The notes under the pieces were generated by a model. The model was given only the letters and a program-made list of their open reading frames with translations. It was not told where the DNA came from and did no database searches. A stretch of DNA of 64,000 nucleotides, taken from positions 62,001 through 126,000 of IMG/VR virus record IMGVR_UViG_3300032018_000001; one strand, 5' to 3'. The translations under genes and the position numbers were made by a program. This stretch comes from a virus. This document shows, piece after piece, positions 56,573 to 64,000 of this stretch. How positions within the stretch are numbered: position 1 is the first letter of the stretch; the number at the start of each line of letters is the position of its first letter.

Positions 56573-57091
56573 ATGATGGAATACAGGGACGAATACAAAG
56601 GTACTATCGTAGACGTGAACGACCCGCAGAATCTGGGCCGGGCGCGGGTACGGGTTAAAGGCCTCTTCGATGAGATTCCTAATGAATTTCTTCCGTGGGC
56701 TTATCCCAAATCCCACGAGACCAGCGCCAAGGGCGGCAGCTCTGAGATTCTGGTGAAGGGACAGAAGACGTGGGTACGCTTCCTAGAAGGTGACGTGAAT
56801 TTCCCTGTCTTCCACGGCGGCGTTATTGAGACCAAAGATGACCTGCCAAAGAACAACGATGCTAAGCGGGCAATCATTTACGAGTCTCCAAATAAGGACA
56901 TTGTGATAGCAGTCAACGAAGACCTAGAGGACATCGAAATTAAGACTAAATCATATAATACAACTTTGGGAACTATCATTGACCTGCTACTGAGTCATAC
57001 ACACATGACACCTACAGGAGTTAGCGGAAATGCGGGCAGCGGCATTCCACCAGTGCTCTCCGCGAATCTTAATACCGGAAAGCTGAAATAG
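56573..57091 (+). CDS. Central spike OB-fold protein, gp5/VgrG-like
   Basis: 172 aa. YKGTIVDVNDPQNLGRARVR followed by VKGLFDEIPNEFLPWAYP is the gp5/VgrG OB-fold signature. The short C-terminal part (SHTHMTPTGVSGNAGSG) resembles a spike tip connection rather than a long beta-helix; there is no lysozyme domain. Two ATGs (56573, 56576) and no SD. Confidence 0.8.
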   Translation: MMEYRDEYKGTIVDVNDPQNLGRARVRVKGLFDEIPNEFLPWAYPKSHETSAKGGSSEILVKGQKTWVRFLEGDVNFPVFHGGVIETKDDLPKNNDAKRAIIYESPNKDIVIAVNEDLEDIEIKTKSYNTTLGTIIDLLLSHTHMTPTGVSGNAGSGIPPVLSANLNTGKLK

Positions 57092-57092
57092 T

Positions 57093-57500
57093 ATGGCACT
57101 CGTCAACGACACACAACTTCAGACGCTTGCTACGGATTTAATCAATGACGTTTCATACGTTGGTAGTGGCGGCGTGGTGAGTGAGAAGTACGCAGTGACG
57201 CAGGAAGGGCACGACAAATCAGTGGCTAAGATGAAAGATTTTTTAAAGCGTGCTTTTGGTTACGTGTCTGGCGGAGGCCCTGGCGCATATAATAGCAACA
57301 AAGGCTGGCTGGAAGTTAAAGGGGTTACGGCCGCACTCGATACAGGCGTAGGCCGTGTCATTGAAACGTATGTGGGAGGCTCAGGAGACCACGGCGGAGC
57401 CCTTGCTTCCGCAACGGGAGGGCCGGTATCAGGAACGGTTGTGGATGCTAAGGAAGACACAACCGCGCAGACCAATAACGGAACAGGACTGGTGAGCTAA
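57093..57500 (+). CDS. Hypothetical baseplate-region protein, 135 aa
   Basis: One base after the spike stop. Helical first half, then a Gly/Thr-rich flexible tail (GGSGDHGGALASATGGPV). Perhaps a spike-associated protein. Unknown. Confidence 0.55.
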   Translation: MALVNDTQLQTLATDLINDVSYVGSGGVVSEKYAVTQEGHDKSVAKMKDFLKRAFGYVSGGGPGAYNSNKGWLEVKGVTAALDTGVGRVIETYVGGSGDHGGALASATGGPVSGTVVDAKEDTTAQTNNGTGLVS

Positions 57501-57877
57501 TGGCTTCAACACAATCCATTTTGAATATCGCGGGAGTTCCCAGTGATGAGTTTATTGAGGAAGTCACGGATTCAAAGACCATAAAGAAGAATGAAATATT
57601 CTTCGCCATGCTGGTAGACGGTCTGCCCGGAGACCCGGCATTTGGCCTGGGGATAAGTGATTTGGTAGGGAGTCTGAACACCAATAAGCTGAAGGGCGAC
57701 CTGAATAGAAAAGCCGCAAAGCAACTTCCTGATTTGGTTAGTGGAATACGCTATGAAGGTCTGGCTGTGGCACAGGATGTCAGCAATCAGCATATTGCAG
57801 CTGACTTTCATTTCGTGGACTTGGATGCCAATGCTCCTATCCTCATTCCTTTAGCATTCCCGAAAGCGGTACAATGA
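57500..57877 (+). CDS. Baseplate wedge protein, gp25-like
   Basis: 125 aa, TAATG overlap. GDLNRKAAKQLPDLVSGI ... ADFHFVDLDANAPILIPLAF follows the gp25/GPW strand-helix pattern, although the conserved EPR motif is not obvious. Position beside spike and gp6-like genes supports it. Confidence 0.5.
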   Translation: MASTQSILNIAGVPSDEFIEEVTDSKTIKKNEIFFAMLVDGLPGDPAFGLGISDLVGSLNTNKLKGDLNRKAAKQLPDLVSGIRYEGLAVAQDVSNQHIAADFHFVDLDANAPILIPLAFPKAVQ

Positions 57878-58227
57878 ATCAGGTCAACGCTATGGACTTA
57901 CTTAGGCTGTTTGATTTTGACCTTAGGACTTTTCTTTCCGGTAAACATCCTACTTGTCAAGAAGACTTGAATGTTCTAACAGCAGAAGCAAAGGCGGAAA
58001 TAAAAGTTAGGTTTCATGCGCTGGCATTACAGCATCATCCGGATAAGGCCGGGGATGCAGAACGCTTTAAGGAATTGAGTAATGCATATAAACTGATTCA
58101 GGACAATTTACGTTTGGTTGTTCAACGGCCGCAGCAGCCCATTATTCAGATTATTTATTATAGCAATTATGGTGGGTATAGCAATCAAGGTTTTACTTCA
58201 ACAACGTCAGCGACATATTCCTGGTAA
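57874..58227 (+). CDS. J-domain (DnaJ-like) protein
   Basis: 117 aa. EIKVRFHALALQHHPDKAGD with the HPD tripeptide at 55-57 and AERFKELSNAYKLI are a J-domain helix II-loop-III. J-domains stimulate host DnaK ATPase. Its place inside the baseplate operon, coupled to gp25-like, suggests a role in baseplate assembly or DnaK recruitment. C-terminal ~35 residues are Tyr/Ser/Thr-rich. Confidence 0.75.
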   Translation: MNQVNAMDLLRLFDFDLRTFLSGKHPTCQEDLNVLTAEAKAEIKVRFHALALQHHPDKAGDAERFKELSNAYKLIQDNLRLVVQRPQQPIIQIIYYSNYGGYSNQGFTSTTSATYSW

Positions 58228-58239
58228 GGAGAAAAAATA

Positions 58240-60954
58240 ATGGCTACTGATAACGCACTTCAGCAGGTTGCTTTGGGCTTAGACCAAGCCAAGCAGACCA
58301 TTTACAGAATAATGAAGCAGTATTATCCTAAGATTGAGGATAGCAAGTCTTCCCTGGTGAATGCAATAGTATCCGGTATTGCTTACATCTATTCCACCTT
58401 TCAGGTATTCGCCAAGCTCCTGCAATCAGAGCTTTACGTTTCCACGGCGCGGGAGCTGGAGAGTCTGTACAAACTGATTCCCTTCGTGGGAATTACCCTT
58501 GACCAGCCTACGCCCATGCTGATAACAGCCACGACACAGCCCCAAGATGACAGCATTACGGATAGCACGGTGCCTCCGCTTTACATTCAGTTCCCTGACC
58601 CGTTCCTGGATTCTGCCAGCTTCAATTTCCATCAGACGTATAAGCAGTATCTCCGGAAGGTAGTCTTCGACTTCACCATTAGGTTTAATTCTAATAGTCT
58701 GAGTCCTTTAAATTTCTTTGTGAGCGGAAACAGTCTTACTGTTTCTTTGGGAAAGCAATTAGGTGATAATTTTATTCCTCCTGCTATGGCTGCTACTAAT
58801 GGAGACTACTTATCCGTGGAATTTCCTTACGTGGTAGGAGCAGTTATTCGTAAGGGAAGAATAAAGTTCACCGCTTCTTTACAGAATGTCGGCGTGCTGA
58901 CTGGAGCCAGCGTAACGAATGACGGTAGTGACGTACCGGCCGATATTTTATTGTCACAGTGCTCTCTGGATGTAGGAACAGGAAAGTTGTGCTTGACTGT
59001 TCAAGTGTATGCTTCTTTTGCTGGAAATCTTATTGTAGGACTGCCGGTTAATGTTACATACAATGTACGGGCTACTTACCTTAAACCAGCAGTAGTAACT
59101 GGAGCCTTGCTTCCAGCCTCAGGAAGTGACTTTGCTGCTTACGGAGATGTGACTCCCGGATTTTTTGACAGGTCTATCCTTTTCAGCTTTCGTCATAACA
59201 CAGTAACACCTGAATCCCCACTGACTGATTTAGTAATTACAAATTCTGCCGGTAACACCACTTTGGTGTTTTTTGCCTACAGCGGAACTGATGACAATGG
59301 AAAATTGCGAAGGGTTGCTATTGATCCGTTTACTGTTAAAATAACAGGCTTGTTAGATAGTACTATTATTTTTGATTTTGCAAAGGCTGAAGTTTTACGC
59401 GACCCATATTTCGGTACGATATATCGTGTTAAGTTTTCCTACCCTGTGAACGGTTTTGACTTTTATGCTTACGTACTGGATGAGTACGCTGGTGTTATCT
59501 ACGTTGAAAACCCACAGATGGTTTCTGTCAACCAGGCTACCTTCAAGTTTGATTACACGACTAAGCCGTCAAATAAAGTCTTTTTGCAGCAGTTCGATAC
59601 TAAGGTAAAGTCTGTTAGCCCCCCAGCGGATTTTAATACGGACAACAACACGTTTGTGTTGGAAGATGATGACCCTATTATGTTCAACAATTTTAAAATT
59701 CAAATAACGGATGCTGGGTACAGCACTTTGCAATTTAAGCAGGTGACAAGCCTTGTGACTGTTAGTGGAAATTCAATACTGGCTTACTTTGAAGTTCGTG
59801 TCTTGGCTCCTACTAAGGTGGAGCTTAAGTTCGGCCGCTCGATTGACTATACTACTATTCAGAACATGCTTATCAACTACCAGACAGTCAAGGATATTTC
59901 CTTATATAAAAGCGGTGAGGTGCTGACAGGTGTCGTTCAATTGTATTACGGAACAAATGGTTCATTGTACAGCCTATCTGGTAAAACCGATTTTCCATTT
60001 TCTGCTGTTAATGTTTCCAGTTTAGCCGGTGCTTCTGGGATTCCTACGCTGGAAGGCCTACGGGACGCTTTGACAAAAGCAGCATACACGCTTAATATAA
60101 ACGTAACCAGAATCAATTACGAAAGTGCTATTGAGAGCTACTTCTTGGGTCTGGGATACGATTCGAGAATAAAGGTTTTCGATTACTCGGATTTCGGAAA
60201 CCCCAGCGTGCTATTGAATTCCGTTAATGGAAATATCGTCTACTTTATCGGACTGGTTAATCACTATCCTAATTCTGACTTTGTGGTAGTAGTACCCACG
60301 GAATTGAATAGCACACCTTATGTTGAAGGGACGGCTCAGTATAGCAGGTTGGAGTTTTCTGGCCAGGTTCCTGCAGCGCTTACGGACATCGGCCTGGACA
60401 TGATTGTACCGGTGGGTAAATCTTCTAATGACCTTGACATACTACAGAATAGTATTCGAGATGATTCTGCTCTGACCAACATCATTTTCACGGAAGGTTC
60501 CAACAATGTGACGCTGGGCATCACTCCCTTCAGCGTTATGTACGCAATCTATTTTAAAGCGCTACTTAATCCTGCGGACGGCTTCACGTACACACAGGCC
60601 AAGGTGGATGTGAGCAATTATTTGGCATCCCTGTTTAAATGGAGCACGCTAAATTTCATTCGGGACATCAACGTGTCTGATGTTTACCGTGCTATTGATA
60701 GCCTGCCCTCAGTGGATAAAATATTGTTCAGCAACCTCAGCCATTTCAGGAATAATGGCGTGGACGGCTCTTTGGTTGTTCACGACATCACATACAAGAA
60801 ATTTTTCGGGCCTTATCCCACCGTTCCTTTACCCGCGGATATTATGGCTAATCCTTTGTGGGATTTTTCAAATGTGAATACTACAGGAAGAGGAATAAAG
60901 ATTCATATCCTGGGCCTGGGCGGCATAGAATTATCACCTTACCCTAACGTATAG
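58240..60954 (+). CDS. Baseplate wedge protein, gp6-like
   Basis: 904 aa, SD AAGGAG. The C-terminal third (ALTDIGLDMIVPVGKSSNDL ... VDVSNYLASLFKWSTLNFIR ... DINVSDVYRAIDSLPSVDKI) is the conserved gp6/baseplate-J region that forms the ring around the hub. The N-terminal helix bundle and long beta-rich middle are phage-specific. Confidence 0.75.
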   Translation: MATDNALQQVALGLDQAKQTIYRIMKQYYPKIEDSKSSLVNAIVSGIAYIYSTFQVFAKLLQSELYVSTARELESLYKLIPFVGITLDQPTPMLITATTQPQDDSITDSTVPPLYIQFPDPFLDSASFNFHQTYKQYLRKVVFDFTIRFNSNSLSPLNFFVSGNSLTVSLGKQLGDNFIPPAMAATNGDYLSVEFPYVVGAVIRKGRIKFTASLQNVGVLTGASVTNDGSDVPADILLSQCSLDVGTGKLCLTVQVYASFAGNLIVGLPVNVTYNVRATYLKPAVVTGALLPASGSDFAAYGDVTPGFFDRSILFSFRHNTVTPESPLTDLVITNSAGNTTLVFFAYSGTDDNGKLRRVAIDPFTVKITGLLDSTIIFDFAKAEVLRDPYFGTIYRVKFSYPVNGFDFYAYVLDEYAGVIYVENPQMVSVNQATFKFDYTTKPSNKVFLQQFDTKVKSVSPPADFNTDNNTFVLEDDDPIMFNNFKIQITDAGYSTLQFKQVTSLVTVSGNSILAYFEVRVLAPTKVELKFGRSIDYTTIQNMLINYQTVKDISLYKSGEVLTGVVQLYYGTNGSLYSLSGKTDFPFSAVNVSSLAGASGIPTLEGLRDALTKAAYTLNINVTRINYESAIESYFLGLGYDSRIKVFDYSDFGNPSVLLNSVNGNIVYFIGLVNHYPNSDFVVVVPTELNSTPYVEGTAQYSRLEFSGQVPAALTDIGLDMIVPVGKSSNDLDILQNSIRDDSALTNIIFTEGSNNVTLGITPFSVMYAIYFKALLNPADGFTYTQAKVDVSNYLASLFKWSTLNFIRDINVSDVYRAIDSLPSVDKILFSNLSHFRNNGVDGSLVVHDITYKKFFGPYPTVPLPADIMANPLWDFSNVNTTGRGIKIHILGLGGIELSPYPNV

Positions 60955-60961
60955 TACTACT

Positions 60962-63900
60962 ATGTCATTAGCAAAAACACTGTTACCGCGTAGCCTCCTG
61001 ATAGGAGAGACTTTCAATAAGCTCTCTGGCATTCAGCAGGATATTCAAAACGATTGGCAGACCTCTGTGGGTGAGGTTGCTAACTCTTATGATATTGACA
61101 AGCTTAATGAGGATGATTTGAGGAGCTTGTTGGCTTCCTTTGACCTGCTGGATTTGTACAGCTCGCTGCCTCCTTACTATTTAGGCTCTTTGGTAAATGC
61201 AGAAGAAACTCAGTATACTACTCCTATTGCGGGTGGACGTATGCCTTTCATGCGTAATTTTGCCAGAGAGATGCTACGCATGCGGGCTCAGACTGGTATC
61301 GTTAAAATATTTGATTCTATTATGGGACTGCTCGGCGTTCCGGTAGGTCAATTTACCGTGCTCCAAAATTTCCGATACGGAAACAGTCTTGATGTTAATC
61401 CTACGCACTACCAAGGAGCACCTGATTCCGGAGCGCACCCTGAATGGGATGTTATTTTGGAACGTGTCATTTATTCATCTGTACATATTAATGGCGTGTA
61501 CGAGCCCGCTCCCTGCTACCGCAAATATGGGCCTTTGGTTTACAATACTATTACGAATCCTATTCCTGGAAAAATAGACGATGCTCCTAATACCCCTGAC
61601 CCCATACCATTGACACATCAAGCATTTTTTATTGACATTTCTGGTAAGCGTATGACGCCCACACAGACTGTTACCATTGATGTTTTGTCGCCTATAGCAT
61701 TTGGGATAGAAGCTGAGTTTATTGCAGCAGTACGGCTCCTGACAAACTTTTTAAAGCCCACATTCGTTGTATTTAAAGACATCATTCCTTCCGTGTACTT
61801 GTTCATGGACTTTTTCTATCAGGTTCCCATGAGCCTCAAAGGAAGCTTTGTAAATCCTCAGCCAGGCGCTCCCGATTACCGCATTGATTTGTATACTGCC
61901 GCATCTGCGGATGCTGGCACAAACAGGTTCAACTTTACTTCAGCTAATCCGGTAGCGGCTGGAATGCGACCGGGAATGCTTTTAACTGTTACTGGATTTT
62001 TGGCTAATCCCGTTATTAACGCTCAGATAGTAGCTATCGGAAATACTTACGTTCAATTGAGCACAGCGGATGTTACCCTAGTAACCGGCCCCGGAGTAGG
62101 AAATTTCCACGCTGACTACGACCACTCATTTCAGGATGTACTTGTGGAGATTCCTGGCCTGGACGTAACCATGACCGGCGTTTTTTCTGTGTCTGCAATT
62201 AACAAGATTTCCCGCAATGACGCCGTGCCCGGAGTGACAGGCTTTGATATTGATGGCTTTAGCAAGGATAAGCTGCTACTGTTGTCAGGCTTTACCAATG
62301 ATGCAAACAATATCCGTGAGGTCAAACATGCTATCATCACACAGGTTGCTAATGACTACCTGCTGATAAGCTATATCGGACTTGTCGTGGAAGCAGCAGC
62401 AGCGCAGACAGTCAAGGTTGAAATGGTGGAAGCTTTTGATATGGCGGAGCCTGATATTATTTCTCCGTACCGTAAGAAGGTGCACAAGCCTTTTATCGAA
62501 GACAGTAGCAATACGATGCATCCTGTTATCCACCAGCCCGGCCCGGTGCCCACGCTGGACACGCGGGGCTCATATAACAGACAGAGTGCTACGGAAAGAC
62601 TTGATACTTTGGATGGAATGCACTTTAACAATTTGGGTGCACGCATAGGGGGCGCTATTGAGTTTGACGAATCTCCTGAGCCATTGACGCTTGACCGTTT
62701 TTGGCGCGGGGCAGGTAACTGGAGCGATTCTGCTAAGTGGTCTTTCTACTCTGATTCTTTCGTACAAGCTCCCGTGCCTACTAATGAAGATACTGTTTAT
62801 TTTGACGAAGTGTCTTCCAGTTGCATTGTTGACATCAATGCTCACTGTAAAAGTTTGAACATGCTGAACTACATAAACACCCTGGATATGAGCGGTGCCG
62901 CTAATATGACTGTGGAAGGAACCGCAAATCTTAAAGGTAATGTTATCTTAGGCAGCGGAATATTAACGCTGCATAATTCTTTAGGAGGAGAAAGTTCAAT
63001 CACCAACGTAAACTTGACGCTGGGCTCTGGTTCTATTCGCATAAATAGAACATCCACTATTGGTACTGGCGGCGATACTATACCGTTGCCTACAGTAGCA
63101 GCAGCACTTCCAGGGGAGACAGTAACTTTTGCAAATGGTTGCTACGCTGCGGCGAGTTTGTCTGTCCTTGGCGGTAACATAAAAGTTTATACGATAGCTT
63201 TCACTGGCGCAGGAAACATAAACCTTGCAACTGGTAGTTCTATTAGCAGGACATATTCCGATGAACCTTTGTTTAGCTTTTTTGGCGCTGGGCTTTTTAC
63301 ACTGTCTGGCGATTGGTCGAGCACGGACGGATTAGGCGTGCGTTTACAGACTGCAGCAGACTTTACCATGCAGCAGCAAGCTGATGTTACTGTGGGCTGG
63401 GTACAAGTATCCGGCTCTGGTATTTGCCGCTGGACAGGTAACGGTCATGGCTTGACCTTAACCTCTAAAGGTAATTTGGGAATTGCAGCACTTGCTCTAG
63501 GTGGCATATTTGATAATGTCGGCGGCTTCCTTTCAGTAACCGGGTCTGTTTTTGGACAGTATGGAATTTTAGACTTGACAGATTGTACTGCTACTATTTC
63601 TGATGACTTATTAGTGGGACAGTTTACAGGCTCAAATAATTCACTGTCAGTAGGAAATAATTTTGAGATGCGAGGAACTGCCTTCTTAGCTGGCGGCACA
63701 ATAAGCTGCAGGCAGTTTACTATCACCGATTTGGGCGTTGTTACGCAAGGTTCCGGGGTTATAACTGTCGAGGTCAGTGCATTTTTTGCCTCTGGTTGCT
63801 CATGGACTAAGAATGCTGCCGGTCTTTTGCGCTTAGCTCCTACTGGTACTTATGCTCTTATTACTGACCCGGATGTTCACGCTTTGGGTAACATTGAGGC

Positions 63901-64000
63901 AGCAGGCTCCAATGTAACTAAGTTTGCTGGCGCAGTTAATTGCGATAACTTTACCTTGAGTTCAGCAGGCTCGGTAAACACGCAGAGTAATGCCTGGACT
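60962..64000 (+). CDS. Baseplate wedge/adhesin protein, 3'-truncated by window edge
   Basis: Open for 1013 codons from ATG 60962 to the end of the window. Residues 1-570 look like a wedge component (gp7-like position after gp6). At about 578 RFWRGAGNWSDSAKWSFYSD begins a WxGxGNWSDxxxWS-type module followed by repetitive beta-helix-like sequence, as in phage adhesins and decoration proteins. It may link baseplate and receptor binding. The stop lies outside. Confidence 0.65.
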   Translation, partial: MSLAKTLLPRSLLIGETFNKLSGIQQDIQNDWQTSVGEVANSYDIDKLNEDDLRSLLASFDLLDLYSSLPPYYLGSLVNAEETQYTTPIAGGRMPFMRNFAREMLRMRAQTGIVKIFDSIMGLLGVPVGQFTVLQNFRYGNSLDVNPTHYQGAPDSGAHPEWDVILERVIYSSVHINGVYEPAPCYRKYGPLVYNTITNPIPGKIDDAPNTPDPIPLTHQAFFIDISGKRMTPTQTVTIDVLSPIAFGIEAEFIAAVRLLTNFLKPTFVVFKDIIPSVYLFMDFFYQVPMSLKGSFVNPQPGAPDYRIDLYTAASADAGTNRFNFTSANPVAAGMRPGMLLTVTGFLANPVINAQIVAIGNTYVQLSTADVTLVTGPGVGNFHADYDHSFQDVLVEIPGLDVTMTGVFSVSAINKISRNDAVPGVTGFDIDGFSKDKLLLLSGFTNDANNIREVKHAIITQVANDYLLISYIGLVVEAAAAQTVKVEMVEAFDMAEPDIISPYRKKVHKPFIEDSSNTMHPVIHQPGPVPTLDTRGSYNRQSATERLDTLDGMHFNNLGARIGGAIEFDESPEPLTLDRFWRGAGNWSDSAKWSFYSDSFVQAPVPTNEDTVYFDEVSSSCIVDINAHCKSLNMLNYINTLDMSGAANMTVEGTANLKGNVILGSGILTLHNSLGGESSITNVNLTLGSGSIRINRTSTIGTGGDTIPLPTVAAALPGETVTFANGCYAAASLSVLGGNIKVYTIAFTGAGNINLATGSSISRTYSDEPLFSFFGAGLFTLSGDWSSTDGLGVRLQTAADFTMQQQADVTVGWVQVSGSGICRWTGNGHGLTLTSKGNLGIAALALGGIFDNVGGFLSVTGSVFGQYGILDLTDCTATISDDLLVGQFTGSNNSLSVGNNFEMRGTAFLAGGTISCRQFTITDLGVVTQGSGVITVEVSAFFASGCSWTKNAAGLLRLAPTGTYALITDPDVHALGNIEAAGSNVTKFAGAVNCDNFTLSSAGSVNTQSNAWT

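Overview
The window is a 64-kb piece of a tailed-phage genome with a contractile tail (T4-like myovirus architecture). Every gene I can support reads on the + strand, genes are packed with ATGA or TAATG overlaps, and most starts have a good AAGGAG-type Shine-Dalgarno. Terminase, portal, prohead protease/scaffold, major capsid, neck, sheath, tube, tail chaperone, tape measure and baseplate genes lie in a T4-like order. No phage integrase, repressor or replication gene is visible. The host is not named by the sequence, but a secreted protein (10419-11114) ends in a type IX secretion-like sorting domain. That points to a Gram-negative host of the Fibrobacterota/Chlorobi/Bacteroidota (FCB) kind; this is inference.

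Layout. 1-3.4 kb: 3' end of an HNH homing endonuclease, a KTSC protein and the large terminase. 3.4-3.6 kb: promoter, 9-codon leader and terminator arranged like an attenuator. 3.6-9.6 kb: portal and associated genes, a zeta-like P-loop kinase, a SWIM-like protein and an M14 peptidase. 9.6-12.6 kb: an accessory/lysis unit with the exported T9SS-tailed protein, an HTH protein, an amidase endolysin and a holin candidate. 12.6-14.6 kb: an array of small genes separated by integron-type attC-like sites. 14.64-14.81 kb: a structured RNA containing a canonical hammerhead ribozyme. 14.8-25.4 kb: many small accessory genes (lytic transglycosylase, GroES-like protein, Spo11/TopoVI-A-like Toprim protein, deoxyribonucleotidase, Tad1/Acb2-like signal sponge) and a phage tmRNA. 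25.7-28.8 kb: prohead protease-scaffold with a nested internal start, then the major capsid protein. 28.9-48.2 kb: EndoVII-type homing endonuclease, neck genes, and beta-helix or Ig-like decoration proteins carrying poly-threonine tracts. 48.2-64 kb: sheath, tube, a frameshifted chaperone pair, tape measure, hub, spike, gp25-like, J-domain, gp6-like and a wedge/adhesin gene that runs off the end.

Most noteworthy: (1) four attC-like sites at 12713-13799. The R'' box of each of sites 2-4 is the exact reverse complement of the R' box of the site before it, which is the signature of integron cassettes, here inside a phage lysis region. (2) A hammerhead ribozyme nested in a 170-nt structured RNA. 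(3) A phage-encoded tmRNA with tag ANEALRLAA. (4) A secreted protein with a T9SS-like C-terminal domain. (5) Poly-threonine tracts in five virion-region proteins. (6) Recoding candidates: a -1 slip in the tail chaperone, a nested scaffold start, and an in-frame TAA in a conserved phage gene.
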